Assembly (NCBI GenBank): GCA_030152225.1
Contig: JASLHL010000106.1
Coordinates: forward strand, 1-38,531
Source: Flavobacterium sp.
GTDB lineage: Bacteria; Bacteroidota; Bacteroidia; Flavobacteriales; Flavobacteriaceae
Direction of reading: 5' to 3'
DNA length: 38,531 bases
Positions 16,433-24,556 of this stretch are shown one piece after another. The notes below the pieces were generated by a model, which had not been told where the DNA came from, made no database searches, and saw nothing but the letters and a program-made list of their open reading frames with translations. The translations under genes and the position numbers were made by a program. Positions within the stretch are counted from its first letter, which is position 1. Each line of letters opens with the position of its first letter.

Positions 16433-17089
16433 TTAATCTAACATCATTTCTGGAATATCTCCTTCTATAATTAGCTCAACTTCTGTTGCCTTGATAATAT
16501 CTTCTACCGAAACACCAGGTGCTCTTTCTAGTAATTTAATTCCTTGTGGTGTAACCTCCATTACGGCAAGTTCAGTCACAATTTTTTTCACACAGCCAAC
16601 GCCTGTTAATGGCAGTGAACACGATTTTAATATTTTTGATTCACCTGCTTTATTTACATGCATCATAGCGACAATGATATTTTCTGCAGAAGCTACTAAA
16701 TCCATAGCACCTCCCATTCCTTTTACCATCTTACCAGGAATTTTCCAGTTGGCGATATCTCCCTTTTCAGAAACTTCCATTGCACCTAAAATAGTCAAGT
16801 CGACGTGTTTTCCGCGAATCATTCCGAAACTCGTTGACGAATCAAAAAAAGATGCTCCCGCTAAGGTTGTTATCGTTTGTTTTCCCGCATTAATTAAATC
16901 TGGATCTTCTTCTCCTTCATAAGGGAAGGGCCCCATCCCTAAAACGCCATTTTCACTTTGAAAATCAACATTCATTCCTTCTGGTACATAATTAGCAACA
17001 AGTGTTGGAATACCAATACCTAAGTTTACAAAAAATCCGTCTTGTAACTCTTTTGCTATGCGTTTTGCAATACCTACTTTATCTAACAT
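16433..17089 (-). CDS. scoB: 3-oxoacid CoA-transferase subunit B
   Basis: 218 aa beta subunit of a class I CoA transferase (SCOT-type), exchanging CoA between succinyl-CoA and acetoacetate or a related 3-oxoacid. The catalytic glutamate is E46 in the family motif QSENGVLGMG, which forms the glutamyl-CoA intermediate. LGIGIPTLVANYVP and GGAMDLVASAENIIVAMMH are also typical. It lies 25 bases after scoA and ends at a shared terminator, so the two genes form a closed operon. Acetate or butyrate CoA exchange is an alternative activity; the acetoacetate assignment comes from similarity to ScoB. Confidence 0.93.
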   Translation of the reverse strand: MLDKVGIAKRIAKELQDGFFVNLGIGIPTLVANYVPEGMNVDFQSENGVLGMGPFPYEGEEDPDLINAGKQTITTLAGASFFDSSTSFGMIRGKHVDLTILGAMEVSEKGDIANWKIPGKMVKGMGGAMDLVASAENIIVAMMHVNKAGESKILKSCSLPLTGVGCVKKIVTELAVMEVTPQGIKLLERAPGVSVEDIIKATEVELIIEGDIPEMMLD

Positions 17090-17114
17090 AATATTTCTTT
17101 AAACAGTTGGTTGG

Positions 17115-17816
17115 TTATTTTCTTTGACGAACAGTGCGTTGTTCAATTCTCTTCTCGTACTTTTCACCTTGAAAAATGCGCTTTACAAAAATACCTGGTA
17201 CGTGAATTTCATTCGGATCCAGCGTTCCGATTGGCACTAATTCTTCTACTTCTGCTACGGTAATTTTACCAGCACCCGCCATACATTCATTAAAGTTTCT
17301 TGCCGTTCCTTTGAAGATTAAGTTTCCTGCTTCATCTCCTTTCCACGCTTTCACAATAGCGAAATCCGCCTCAAAAGCTTCCTCCATAATATGGGGTTTA
17401 CCATGAAAGACACGTACTTCTTTTCCTTCTGCTACTTCCGTTCCATACCCTGCTGGTGTAAAAAAAGCAGGAATTCCCATCTTAGCGGCTCTACATTTCT
17501 CTGCTAAAGTACCCTGTGGAGTTAACTCAACATTAAGTTCTCCAGACAACATTTGACGTTCAAACTCTGCGTTCTCTCCTACATAGGAAGAAATCATTTT
17601 GTCAATTTGATGTTTTTGCAACAACAAACCTAGACCAAAATCATCTACTCCGGCATTGTTAGAAATACACGTTAAGCCTTTAATATTCTTGCGAACAAGC
17701 TCTGCAATTGAGTTTTCTGGTATTCCACACAATCCAAAACCACCAAGCATTATCGTCATATTATCTTGAACATCAGCCAATGCTTCTTGGACATTAGCTA
17801 CTTTTTTATTTATCAT
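17115..17816 (-). CDS. scoA: 3-oxoacid CoA-transferase subunit A
   Basis: 233 aa alpha subunit, partner of scoB. The glycine-rich CoA-transferase motif [11 protein letters not shown] (residues 25-35) is intact, followed by [17 protein letters not shown] and the [15 protein letters not shown] segment. Start ATG at 17816 is supported by the standard N-terminus ([16 protein letters not shown]). The PBP-operon terminator lies just upstream, so scoA needs its own promoter in the 33 bases 17817-17849; a leftward TATATTTT there matches seven of eight positions of the -7 box, counting the two free positions. Confidence 0.93.
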   Translation of the reverse strand: MINKKVANVQEALADVQDNMTIMLGGFGLCGIPENSIAELVRKNIKGLTCISNNAGVDDFGLGLLLQKHQIDKMISSYVGENAEFERQMLSGELNVELTPQGTLAEKCRAAKMGIPAFFTPAGYGTEVAEGKEVRVFHGKPHIMEEAFEADFAIVKAWKGDEAGNLIFKGTARNFNECMAGAGKITVAEVEELVPIGTLDPNEIHVPGIFVKRIFQGEKYEKRIEQRTVRQRK

Positions 17817-17848
17817 AATCTCTGGTTTAATTAACTCCTCTAAAATAT

Positions 17849-17882
17849 AAAAAAAACGCCTTTAAAAAAAGGCGTTTTTTTT
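17849..17882 (-). terminator. Terminator of the ricT-gldH-PBP operon
   Basis: Stem ACGCCTTT / AAAGGCGT, loop AAAA, flanked by A- and T-tracts. It begins two bases beyond the stop codon of the leftward PBP gene and ahead of scoA. Confidence 0.88.
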
Positions 17883-17883
17883 A

Positions 17884-20184
17884 TTAGAAATCAAATTCAT
17901 TTGTATCTAATTCGTCATCTGATTTATCGGTTTCTTGTAGTACTTTTGAGCAATCCACTCGGATCGATAATCCTTCGGGCACTTCAAAAGTTCCTTTCGA
18001 AACACTCAGTGTTTTATCAGCATAACACTTATTCATATACAAGCCCCAAATCGGCAAGGCCATTGTCGCTCCTTGTCCGTACAGCATTGTATTAAAATGT
18101 GCGGCACGATCGTCATTTCCAACCCAAACTCCTGTTGCTAAATTGGGCACCATACCAATGAACCACCCATCACTTTGATTTTGTGTTGTACCGGTTTTTC
18201 CAGCAATTGGATTGGTGAATTTGTAGGGGTGTCCCGTTACGCGTTTATATCCTGGTCCTTGCCAAGTTGTACGCAAACGAACCCCAGAACCACTTTCTGT
18301 AACACCTTCGAGCAACTTCACTACCGTATAAGCAACATCTTTACTCAATACATCCTTTGTTTCTGGTACTACATTAAATAAGATTACCCCATTTTTATCC
18401 TCGATTCGCGTAACAAATACAGGTTTTACATAAATTCCTTGGTTGGCAAATGTACTATAAGCAGCCACCATATCGCTTACTGTAATATCAACTGCTCCTA
18501 ATGCAATCGCAGGACTTTGAGGTATCTCTGCTGAGATACCTAAATCACGTGTCATATTAACAACCGCTTTAGGGCCTACTTTATCCATTAGTTTAGCCGT
18601 AATCGTATTCACAGATCCTGCCAAAGCTTGTTTTAAAGTCATAATTCCCTTATAACTTCTGTTTGAGTTTTGTGGCGACCAATCTTGTCCAATACCATAT
18701 CGTCCTTTTGGCATCGTAAATGGTGAATCAATAATCGAATCACAAGGAGAATAGTGCAATTGTTCAATAGCTGTAGCATAAACGAAAGGTTTAAATACCG
18801 ATCCTACCTGTCTTGCTCCCTGTCCTACGTGATCGTATTGGAAGTGTTTGTAATTGATTCCACCAACCCAAGCTTTAATATGACCCGTTTGTGGTTCCAT
18901 AGACATCATTCCCGTTTGCAAGAAGTGCTTATAGTACACAATCGAATCTCTTGGTGTCATAACCGTATCTATTTCTCCTTTCCACGAGAAAATACGCATG
19001 TCTGTTTTCACTTCAAATGACTTGAGAATCTCATCCTCTGATTTTCCTAAATCTTTCATTTGGCGCCAACGTTCAGACGTTTTCATCGCGCGCAAAATAA
19101 TTGCTTCTGTATCAGCTGCTGAGATATTGTAGAAAGGCGCATTTTTATTGGTCTTTTGTCGAATAAAAAACTCCTCCTGCAAATTACTAATATGCTCTTG
19201 TACAGCTTCTTCTGCATATTTTTGCATACGCGAGTCAATCGAAACGTAAATTTTCAATCCATCGCGATAAATATCGTAGGTCGTTCCGTCTTTTTTCGGA
19301 TTCTCTTTTACCCAACGGCGCATATAATCGCGTAAATACTCTCTAAAGTAGGTCGCGATTCCCTCGCGGTGACTTTCTGGTGTAAAATGCAAAGACAATG
19401 GTTCGTTTTGTAAACGAATACTCTCTTCTTTGCTAATAAATTCATTTTTAGCCATTTGATGCAGAACGACATTTCTTCTCTTTTGCACCAATTCTGGTCG
19501 TCGAACAGGGTTGAAATACGCTGGATTTTGAAGCATCCCCACTAACATAGCTGCCTCATCAACCGTTAAGTCTTTGGGTTCTTTACCTAAGTATACTTTG
19601 GCTGCAGAGCGAATTCCCACGGCATTATTCACAAAATCTGCTTTGTTCAAATACATCGTCAAGATTTCCTCTTTGGTATATTGACGTTCTAATTTAACTG
19701 CGATTACCCATTCTTTTGCTTTTTGTGTAATACGTTTTGCTAAGTTACGAGATCCTTCTCCATGGAATAACAATTTCGCTAACTGTTGGGTAATTGTACT
19801 CGCTCCTCCACTACTTCCTACTGAAGTAACAGCACGTAAGGTCCCTCTGGCATCAATTCCCGAATGCCCATAGAATCGTTCGTCTTCTGTAGCGATTAAC
19901 GCTTGAACCAAATGCGGAGGTAAATCTTCATATTTCGCTGGTACGCGATTTTCTAAATAAAATTTTCCGATCGTCTTCCCATCTGAAGAGATAATTTCTG
20001 TTGCAACGTTACTTGATGGATTTTCCAACTCATCAAATGTAGGCATTGCTCCAAAAACGCCCCAAGAAGCACAAAGGAAAAATAACACAAGAGCGACACC
20101 TAATCCTAAAAAGGCAATCCAAAAAGCAGCTACATACTTTTTGAAACTCGGTGCTTTTTTATTCATTTGTTTTTTATTATTCAT
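17884..20184 (-). CDS. Class A penicillin-binding protein (PBP1A-type)
   Basis: 766 aa from the ATG at 20184, chosen because a longer frame to 20235 would overlap gldH by 35 bases; ATG at 20166 is also possible. One N-terminal membrane helix (VAAFWIAFLGLGVALVLFF), then a GT51 glycosyltransferase domain with EDERFYGHSG (catalytic Glu), GGASTITQQLAK and EEILTMYLN. The transpeptidase domain has SxxK (GSVFKP), SxN (GSVNT) and KTG (GKTGTTQNQSDGWFIG). It polymerises and cross-links peptidoglycan in the periplasm. The C-terminus is acidic (TDKSDDELDTNEFDF). Last gene of the ricT-gldH-PBP operon, 16 bases after gldH. Confidence 0.95.
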   Translation of the reverse strand: MNNKKQMNKKAPSFKKYVAAFWIAFLGLGVALVLFFLCASWGVFGAMPTFDELENPSSNVATEIISSDGKTIGKFYLENRVPAKYEDLPPHLVQALIATEDERFYGHSGIDARGTLRAVTSVGSSGGASTITQQLAKLLFHGEGSRNLAKRITQKAKEWVIAVKLERQYTKEEILTMYLNKADFVNNAVGIRSAAKVYLGKEPKDLTVDEAAMLVGMLQNPAYFNPVRRPELVQKRRNVVLHQMAKNEFISKEESIRLQNEPLSLHFTPESHREGIATYFREYLRDYMRRWVKENPKKDGTTYDIYRDGLKIYVSIDSRMQKYAEEAVQEHISNLQEEFFIRQKTNKNAPFYNISAADTEAIILRAMKTSERWRQMKDLGKSEDEILKSFEVKTDMRIFSWKGEIDTVMTPRDSIVYYKHFLQTGMMSMEPQTGHIKAWVGGINYKHFQYDHVGQGARQVGSVFKPFVYATAIEQLHYSPCDSIIDSPFTMPKGRYGIGQDWSPQNSNRSYKGIMTLKQALAGSVNTITAKLMDKVGPKAVVNMTRDLGISAEIPQSPAIALGAVDITVSDMVAAYSTFANQGIYVKPVFVTRIEDKNGVILFNVVPETKDVLSKDVAYTVVKLLEGVTESGSGVRLRTTWQGPGYKRVTGHPYKFTNPIAGKTGTTQNQSDGWFIGMVPNLATGVWVGNDDRAAHFNTMLYGQGATMALPIWGLYMNKCYADKTLSVSKGTFEVPEGLSIRVDCSKVLQETDKSDDELDTNEFDF

Positions 20185-20200
20185 ACAACTTTTATGAAAC

Positions 20201-20695
20201 TTATTCTGCTTTTTCGATTCTAAATCCGACTTCACTAATTCCTTTTAACTCCGGTACCCCTTCGACATCGCCAAGTGCACGTACCGCCTGTTCAAGTGTG
20301 AGTTTATATTTTCCCACTTGGTTAAAAACGAAATTTTCTTTCAACCACAATTTACTCTCTTTTACGTCCGAAAAACCATTACCTAAAAGAGCTCCATTAG
20401 GATCTGACATTTGAAATTGTAGGGTATCAATCACAATTTCAGCATTGGGTTTATACAACTTAGCTATGACAAACAGATTGCTAAAAGGATACTCCTTATT
20501 TACCCTTACATTCATAAATAAATTGTTGGTAGTCAGGGTATCCTGAACATCCCACACAAATGTTTTGATGTCTTGTCTTTCCCAAACTCCTTTGGTAGGC
20601 TGAAATTCGTCAAAAACCACTTTGTGGTCATGTTGACAACTCATCAATAGGCCTAACGAAAGACTCAAAGCTAAATAAAGACTATTTATTTTCAC
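20201..20695 (-). CDS. gldH: Gliding motility lipoprotein GldH
   Basis: 164 aa starting at a GTG (20693-20695). From that codon the protein begins MKINSLYLALSLSLGLLMSC, a clean lipoprotein signal with lipobox Cys20. A longer in-frame reading to 20812 would add a basic stretch antisense-free but overlapping the RicT tail by 131 bases, and would bury the signal. The body (FDEFQPTKGVWERQDIKTFVWDVQDT, YPFSNLFVIAKL) fits GldH. GldH is needed for gliding and for full activity of the gliding machinery linked to type IX secretion in Flavobacterium. Only 14 bases overlap ricT upstream; the PBP gene follows 16 bases later. Confidence 0.88.
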   Translation of the reverse strand: MKINSLYLALSLSLGLLMSCQHDHKVVFDEFQPTKGVWERQDIKTFVWDVQDTLTTNNLFMNVRVNKEYPFSNLFVIAKLYKPNAEIVIDTLQFQMSDPNGALLGNGFSDVKESKLWLKENFVFNQVGKYKLTLEQAVRALGDVEGVPELKGISEVGFRIEKAE

Positions 20696-22286
20696 CTTCT
20701 GGTTTATTTGTTGGGTTTGTATTTGGATTCGCTGGACGAGGTTTTCTCGGCTTGGGTTTATTGGAACGCGGTTTTTGATTCTTACCTTTATTATCCTCAC
20801 CTTCTGCCTCATTGTTTGTTCTTGGCTCTTTATTTACGCGTTTTTTTTCTGGTCTACCCTCCGTTCGATCTGGTGATTTTCGCTCAGGTCTCCCTTCCGG
20901 TTTTCCTCCTTCTACTTTACCTTCTGGTCGTCCTTCTGGTTTTGTTTTACGTTGCGGCCTTCCTTCTGGTCGCCCTTCTGGTCTGCCTGCCTCCACTCTA
21001 CCTTCTGATCTGCGTTCCCCCTCTTTTGCCATAGGTTTTTCTCTACCTTCTGCATTTTTAGTTCGGGTTCTTGGTCTGCGTTTTCTATCGTCTTTTTCAT
21101 TCGCCGATTCTCTCGTCTCCCCTCTTGCACCAGCAGAAGACTCATTGCGACCTGTTGATTTTCCTTTGGGTTTCGTATTCTTTTTTCTTCGCTTAGGTTG
21201 ATCAAAACGCGTTACGCTATCCTGTTCAACCGCACTTTGGAAATGATCTTTATCTGAAGGAATATCTTCGCTATAACTTTCTAATTCATTTCCTTTTTCG
21301 TTTTGCGCATTCAAGTCTAAGATTTCCTTTACTTGTTCTGCTGTCAAAACGTACCAATTCGCTGAATTATTTGCATAAGCAAACCACATTTGACCTTTGA
21401 AAATATCGATCTTTTGACAAAAGGCAATTCCCTTTACAGTCATTAGTTTCGTATCCGAATCTGGCATATCTTTCAATGCTTCCAAATACGTATCCAATTC
21501 AAAGTTCAAACAACACTTTAACTTACCGCATTGACCTGCTAATTTTTGTGGGTTTAACGATAATTGTTGATAACGTGCTGCTGCAGTATTTACACTTCTA
21601 AAATCCGTTAACCAAGTCGAACAACAAAGTTCTCTTCCACAAGATCCAACCCCGCCTAAACGCGCGGCCTCTTGTCTGAATCCTACTTGTTTCATCTCAA
21701 TTCGAATGCTAAATTCTCTAGCAAATTCTTTAATTAACTGTCTAAAATCGACACGCTCACTCGCTGTATAATAAAACGTTGCTTTTGATCCATCCCCTTG
21801 AAACTCCACATCTGATATTTTCATTTCAAGGTTTAAATTGATTGCAATCTCTCTTGCTCTCATTCGAACAGGTTCTTCTTTTTCTCGAACTTCCTGCCAA
21901 ATATCAATATCTTTTTGCGTTGCTTTTCGATAAATTTTTAAGATTTCTCCCTCTGGGTCTACTTTCTTTTTTTTCATTTGAACCTTAACAAGCTCTCCTA
22001 CTAATGAAATGATTCCCACATCGTGTCCTGGTGATGTTTCTGTTGCAACGATATCTCCCATTGCCACAGTCATTCCACTTGGATAGCGGTAAAAATCTTT
22101 TCTTCCGTTCTTGAATCGAACCTCAACTATATCAAAAATGCTGTCTGAATTTGGATAAACCATATTCGACAACCAATCAAAAACTGCTAATTTATTACAG
22201 CTGTCTGTTCCGCATGTTCCGTTACTCTGACACCCTCTGGGTACGCCATTACTATCTGTCTTCGTTGAACAATTTGTACAAGCCAT
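20682..22286 (-). CDS. ricT: PSP1-domain protein, RicT-like, with long basic tail
   Basis: 534 aa from the ATG at 22286 (MACTNCSTK); a start 12 codons earlier (22322) is possible but adds non-conserved residues. Cysteines 3, 6, 19, 25 and 30 form an N-terminal cluster. The PSP1 core follows, with GSCGRELCCSTWL (Cys216, 221, 222) and CGKLKCCLNFE (Cys253, 258, 259). In Bacillus, RicT joins RicA and RicF in an Fe-S complex that affects RNA processing by RNase Y; transfer of that role here is inference. From about residue 363 the chain is low-complexity, rich in K, R, E, P and G, with repeated EGRPEGRP. First gene of an operon with gldH and the PBP gene. Confidence 0.88.
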   Translation of the reverse strand: MACTNCSTKTDSNGVPRGCQSNGTCGTDSCNKLAVFDWLSNMVYPNSDSIFDIVEVRFKNGRKDFYRYPSGMTVAMGDIVATETSPGHDVGIISLVGELVKVQMKKKKVDPEGEILKIYRKATQKDIDIWQEVREKEEPVRMRAREIAINLNLEMKISDVEFQGDGSKATFYYTASERVDFRQLIKEFAREFSIRIEMKQVGFRQEAARLGGVGSCGRELCCSTWLTDFRSVNTAAARYQQLSLNPQKLAGQCGKLKCCLNFELDTYLEALKDMPDSDTKLMTVKGIAFCQKIDIFKGQMWFAYANNSANWYVLTAEQVKEILDLNAQNEKGNELESYSEDIPSDKDHFQSAVEQDSVTRFDQPKRRKKNTKPKGKSTGRNESSAGARGETRESANEKDDRKRRPRTRTKNAEGREKPMAKEGERRSEGRVEAGRPEGRPEGRPQRKTKPEGRPEGKVEGGKPEGRPERKSPDRTEGRPEKKRVNKEPRTNNEAEGEDNKGKNQKPRSNKPKPRKPRPANPNTNPTNKPEGENK

Positions 22287-22314
22287 TTGTGTATTTATGT
22301 ATTTATATATTTGA

Positions 22315-22334
22315 TCCTCCAAAAAACAGGAGGA
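22315..22334 (-). promoter_or_regulatory. Leader hairpin upstream of ricT
   Basis: TCCTCC and GGAGGA form a perfect 6-bp stem around an 8-base loop, 28-48 bases before the ricT ATG. A leftward -7-like box TATCTTTA (22357-22364) with a TTG 21 bases further upstream would place this hairpin in the 5' leader. A regulatory role is conjecture. Confidence 0.3.
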
Positions 22335-22529
22335 ATTATTTTCTCACTTTTCGTTGTAAAGATACTATTTTTTTATAGGCTACTTCAAGATTTTTTTAGT
22401 TGCAATAATTAGCTCTTTTGCTTTAAAAGAATAAAATACAACTCTTATCTTTATTTTATTAGCTAAAAAAGACAAGTATCGCTAACGCTTCCCTGTGAAG
22501 ACTTAGGATCGCTCAGGTGTCAGTAGGAG

Positions 22530-22546
22530 AATATCCTCAGGATATT
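22530..22546. promoter_or_regulatory. Inverted repeat upstream of mtnN promoter
   Basis: AATATCC-TCA-GGATATT, a perfect 7-base inverted repeat with a 3-base spacer, ending 13 bases before the candidate -7 box. It covers the place where a -33 element or an activator or repressor site would lie. It could be an operator; no regulator can be named. Confidence 0.4.
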
Positions 22547-22559
22547 GAACAATTATTTC

Positions 22560-22567
22560 TACTTTTG
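22560..22567 (+). promoter_or_regulatory. Candidate -7 box for mtnN
   Basis: TACTTTTG matches TAnnTTTG exactly and lies 22 bases before the nucleosidase ATG, giving a short leader. The nearest TTG is only 12 bases upstream, too close for a standard -33 element. Confidence 0.4.
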
Positions 22568-22589
22568 AGCTGCAAATACACAATTCAAT

Positions 22590-23348
22590 ATGGAGGAACA
22601 ACTAATTGGAATCATGGGTGCCATTCCCCAGGAAATAGATGGAATCATCGCTATTTTACAAGATAAAACGGCTACAACGATTGGCAATCGCACCTATTAT
22701 CAGGGATTACTTGGTAAACAACAAGTCGTGGTCGTCTACTCTCGTATTGGAAAAGTTGCAGCATCAGCAACAGCATCAGCTTTACTGTTGCATTTCCGCG
22801 TTAGTGAAATTATTTTTATTGGTGTTGCTGGTGGTATTGCTCCTCACATCGAAGTGGGTGATGTCGTCATTGCCAAAGATTTAATTCAATATGACATGGA
22901 TGTTTCGCCTTTGCGACCAAAATACGAAATTCCCCTGCTCAACAAAACCTATTTTGAGACTAGTGTCATGCGATCCAATCAAGTAAAGCAACACATTGAG
23001 AGCTTCCTTGACCCCGCAGTACTTCATACCAAAATTGCGTCTGATGAGTTGAAAAAATTCGCCATCGATCAACCTAAGGTTTACGTAGGAACCATTGCCA
23101 GCGGAGATCAATTTTTTTCTACTGATATACAAAAAGAAAATTTGCAACAAGCCTTACCTCAAGTACTTTGTGTAGAGATGGAAGGTGCTGCTGTAGCGCA
23201 AATCTGCTACGAATACCAAGTACCATGCAGCGTTATACGCACTATTTCAGACAAAGCCAATCAAGAAGCCAGCTTCAGTTTTGAATCTTTTGTTCAGAAA
23301 ATATCACAAGTCTACGGACAAGAAATTATCGAAAAACTCTTTCAATAA
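22590..23348 (+). CDS. mtnN: 5'-methylthioadenosine/S-adenosylhomocysteine nucleosidase
   Basis: 252 aa, cytoplasmic. Splits adenine from MTA and SAH, feeding methyl-cycle salvage and producing S-ribosylhomocysteine. The catalytic residues of the PNP/UDP family are visible: E15 in MGAIPQE, IGVAGGIAPHIEVGDVV (phosphate/ribose loop, residues ~77-93), E196-M-E198 in CVEMEGAAVAQ, and D221 in RTISDKAN. Length is slightly above the usual 230 aa because of an insertion around residues 115-160. Single gene, with its own -7 box and a terminator right after the stop. Confidence 0.94.
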   Translation: MEEQLIGIMGAIPQEIDGIIAILQDKTATTIGNRTYYQGLLGKQQVVVVYSRIGKVAASATASALLLHFRVSEIIFIGVAGGIAPHIEVGDVVIAKDLIQYDMDVSPLRPKYEIPLLNKTYFETSVMRSNQVKQHIESFLDPAVLHTKIASDELKKFAIDQPKVYVGTIASGDQFFSTDIQKENLQQALPQVLCVEMEGAAVAQICYEYQVPCSVIRTISDKANQEASFSFESFVQKISQVYGQEIIEKLFQ

Positions 23349-23349
23349 C

Positions 23350-23379
23350 AAAAAGACAGCTTCATCCGCTGTCTTTTTT
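23350..23379. terminator. Bidirectional terminator
   Basis: Stem AAAAAGACAGC / GCTGTCTTTTT with a 7-base loop, between convergent mtnN and the first nuclease gene. Confidence 0.9.
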
Positions 23380-23383
23380 ACTT

Positions 23384-24445
23384 TTACCAAGCGCGCAGCA
23401 CATAGAAATAAACAGGAAAATGATCACTAAATCCTGGCTCATTGTTGCTGTTTCTCAAGGGATACCCTTGATAGAGTCCGTCTGATTGCACCATAAATGG
23501 CTTTTGAAAAATACGAGCTTTCCAATATTTCCAAGAAGTAAACTCTTGTTGTAAAAAGGCTTCCGTTAGGATTAGCTGATCAAAAATAGCCCAAGCATCG
23601 CGATAGGCCAATGTACCGTAGCCTTCTTTATCCATTTTTTCCATGGGATTGAACAATCCCAAAGGCAGCACCTTAGTTGCCTCTCCTTCTGTCTGCAGCA
23701 CCTGCTTTATACTAGTGTCTAACGGCCCATCATTAAAATCCCCCATGCTGACGATCTTTGCCTTGGCATGGATGTTCTGTAGGGAATCGATCAACTTTTT
23801 ATTTAACCTTGCTGCCGCTTCTCGATTGGGACTGCTCCGCTTTTGCCCACCCAATCGCGAGGGCCAGTGATTGACGATAAAATGCATCTCTTCTCCATCC
23901 AATAACCCAGATACCAACAACTGATCCCGGGTGTAAATTCTCTTGCGCTTGCCGGAATGGGCTTTATCGTAAAGGTACAACGTATGATGCGAGGCATTTT
24001 GAAGAATAAAATGGTCCTTGGCGTATAGCAGAGCCACATCTACCCCGCGTTTATCTGGAGAGTCAAAATGCACAATACCATAATTCCCCTTACGCAACGT
24101 TGGGTGTAGCACTAGATCTTCCAATACCTCTCTATTTTCTACTTCTGCAACGCCTATAATAGCAGGCATATTCGGATTCTCCTCCCTCCCAATTTGAGCT
24201 AAAACTCGAGCAAGATTTGCAATTTTCTGCTCGTACTTTTCTTTTGTCCACCTTTTCGCTCCGTTGGGCGTCCAATCCTCATCATATGTTTTGGGATTGC
24301 GTATTGTATCAAACAAGTTTTCACAATTATAAAAAGCAATCGTCCGAATTTGATATTGCTTCTGTTGGGTCCACCCCTTCTTTCCATTCATCAAACTGAA
24401 AGCCACAATTAATACTTTCAAACAAAAACACACAAAATCATTCAT
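23384..24445 (-). CDS. Exported endonuclease/exonuclease/phosphatase-family protein (unit A)
   Basis: 353 aa DNase I-like Mg-dependent hydrolase. Catalytic positions: N40 in FYNCENLFDT, E101 in GVAEVEN, N192-H193 in VNHWPSR, D236 and N238 in MGDFNDGP, D341-H342 in GFSDHFPV. The set is complete. Family members cleave nucleic acids, phosphoinositides or sphingomyelin, so the substrate is open. The N-terminus has a hydrophobic stretch (FVCFCLKVLIVAFSLM) but it is interrupted by a lysine and followed by GKKGWTQQ, a less regular signal than in the unit B copy. The gene diverges from the TonB receptor at 24557 with 111 bases between, which may hold a shared control region. Confidence 0.88.
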   Translation of the reverse strand: MNDFVCFCLKVLIVAFSLMNGKKGWTQQKQYQIRTIAFYNCENLFDTIRNPKTYDEDWTPNGAKRWTKEKYEQKIANLARVLAQIGREENPNMPAIIGVAEVENREVLEDLVLHPTLRKGNYGIVHFDSPDKRGVDVALLYAKDHFILQNASHHTLYLYDKAHSGKRKRIYTRDQLLVSGLLDGEEMHFIVNHWPSRLGGQKRSSPNREAAARLNKKLIDSLQNIHAKAKIVSMGDFNDGPLDTSIKQVLQTEGEATKVLPLGLFNPMEKMDKEGYGTLAYRDAWAIFDQLILTEAFLQQEFTSWKYWKARIFQKPFMVQSDGLYQGYPLRNSNNEPGFSDHFPVYFYVLRAW

Positions 24446-24556
24446 TTTTCTAATTTTTACTCAATAAATAGCTATAAAAACAAATAATAACTTATTTAAA
24501 CACTAACTTTAATATAAATCAATCAAAAATCAATCCACTTTAATCTCCCACTATTT

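Larger units (their letters stand above)
22287..22589. other. Gene-free divergent region ricT / mtnN
   Basis: 303 bases between the two divergent starts. It contains the ricT leader hairpin and weak -7 box, a more G+C-rich block (about 22478-22530) with no ORF, the inverted repeat at 22530-22546 and the mtnN -7 box. The G+C block lies upstream of both candidate promoters, so it is not an obvious leader riboswitch. No tRNA or known small RNA is recognised. Confidence 0.5.

Noticed and set aside
20812..21201. Open frame of 129 codons antisense to the RicT tail
   Set aside because: Its Pro/Ser/Gly-rich sequence is the mirror of the repetitive EGRP coding region; open by composition rather than selection.
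22440..22560. Riboswitch upstream of mtnN
   Set aside because: The structured block lies upstream of the likely -7 box, so it would not be in the transcript, and no SAM or SAH riboswitch core is recognisable.
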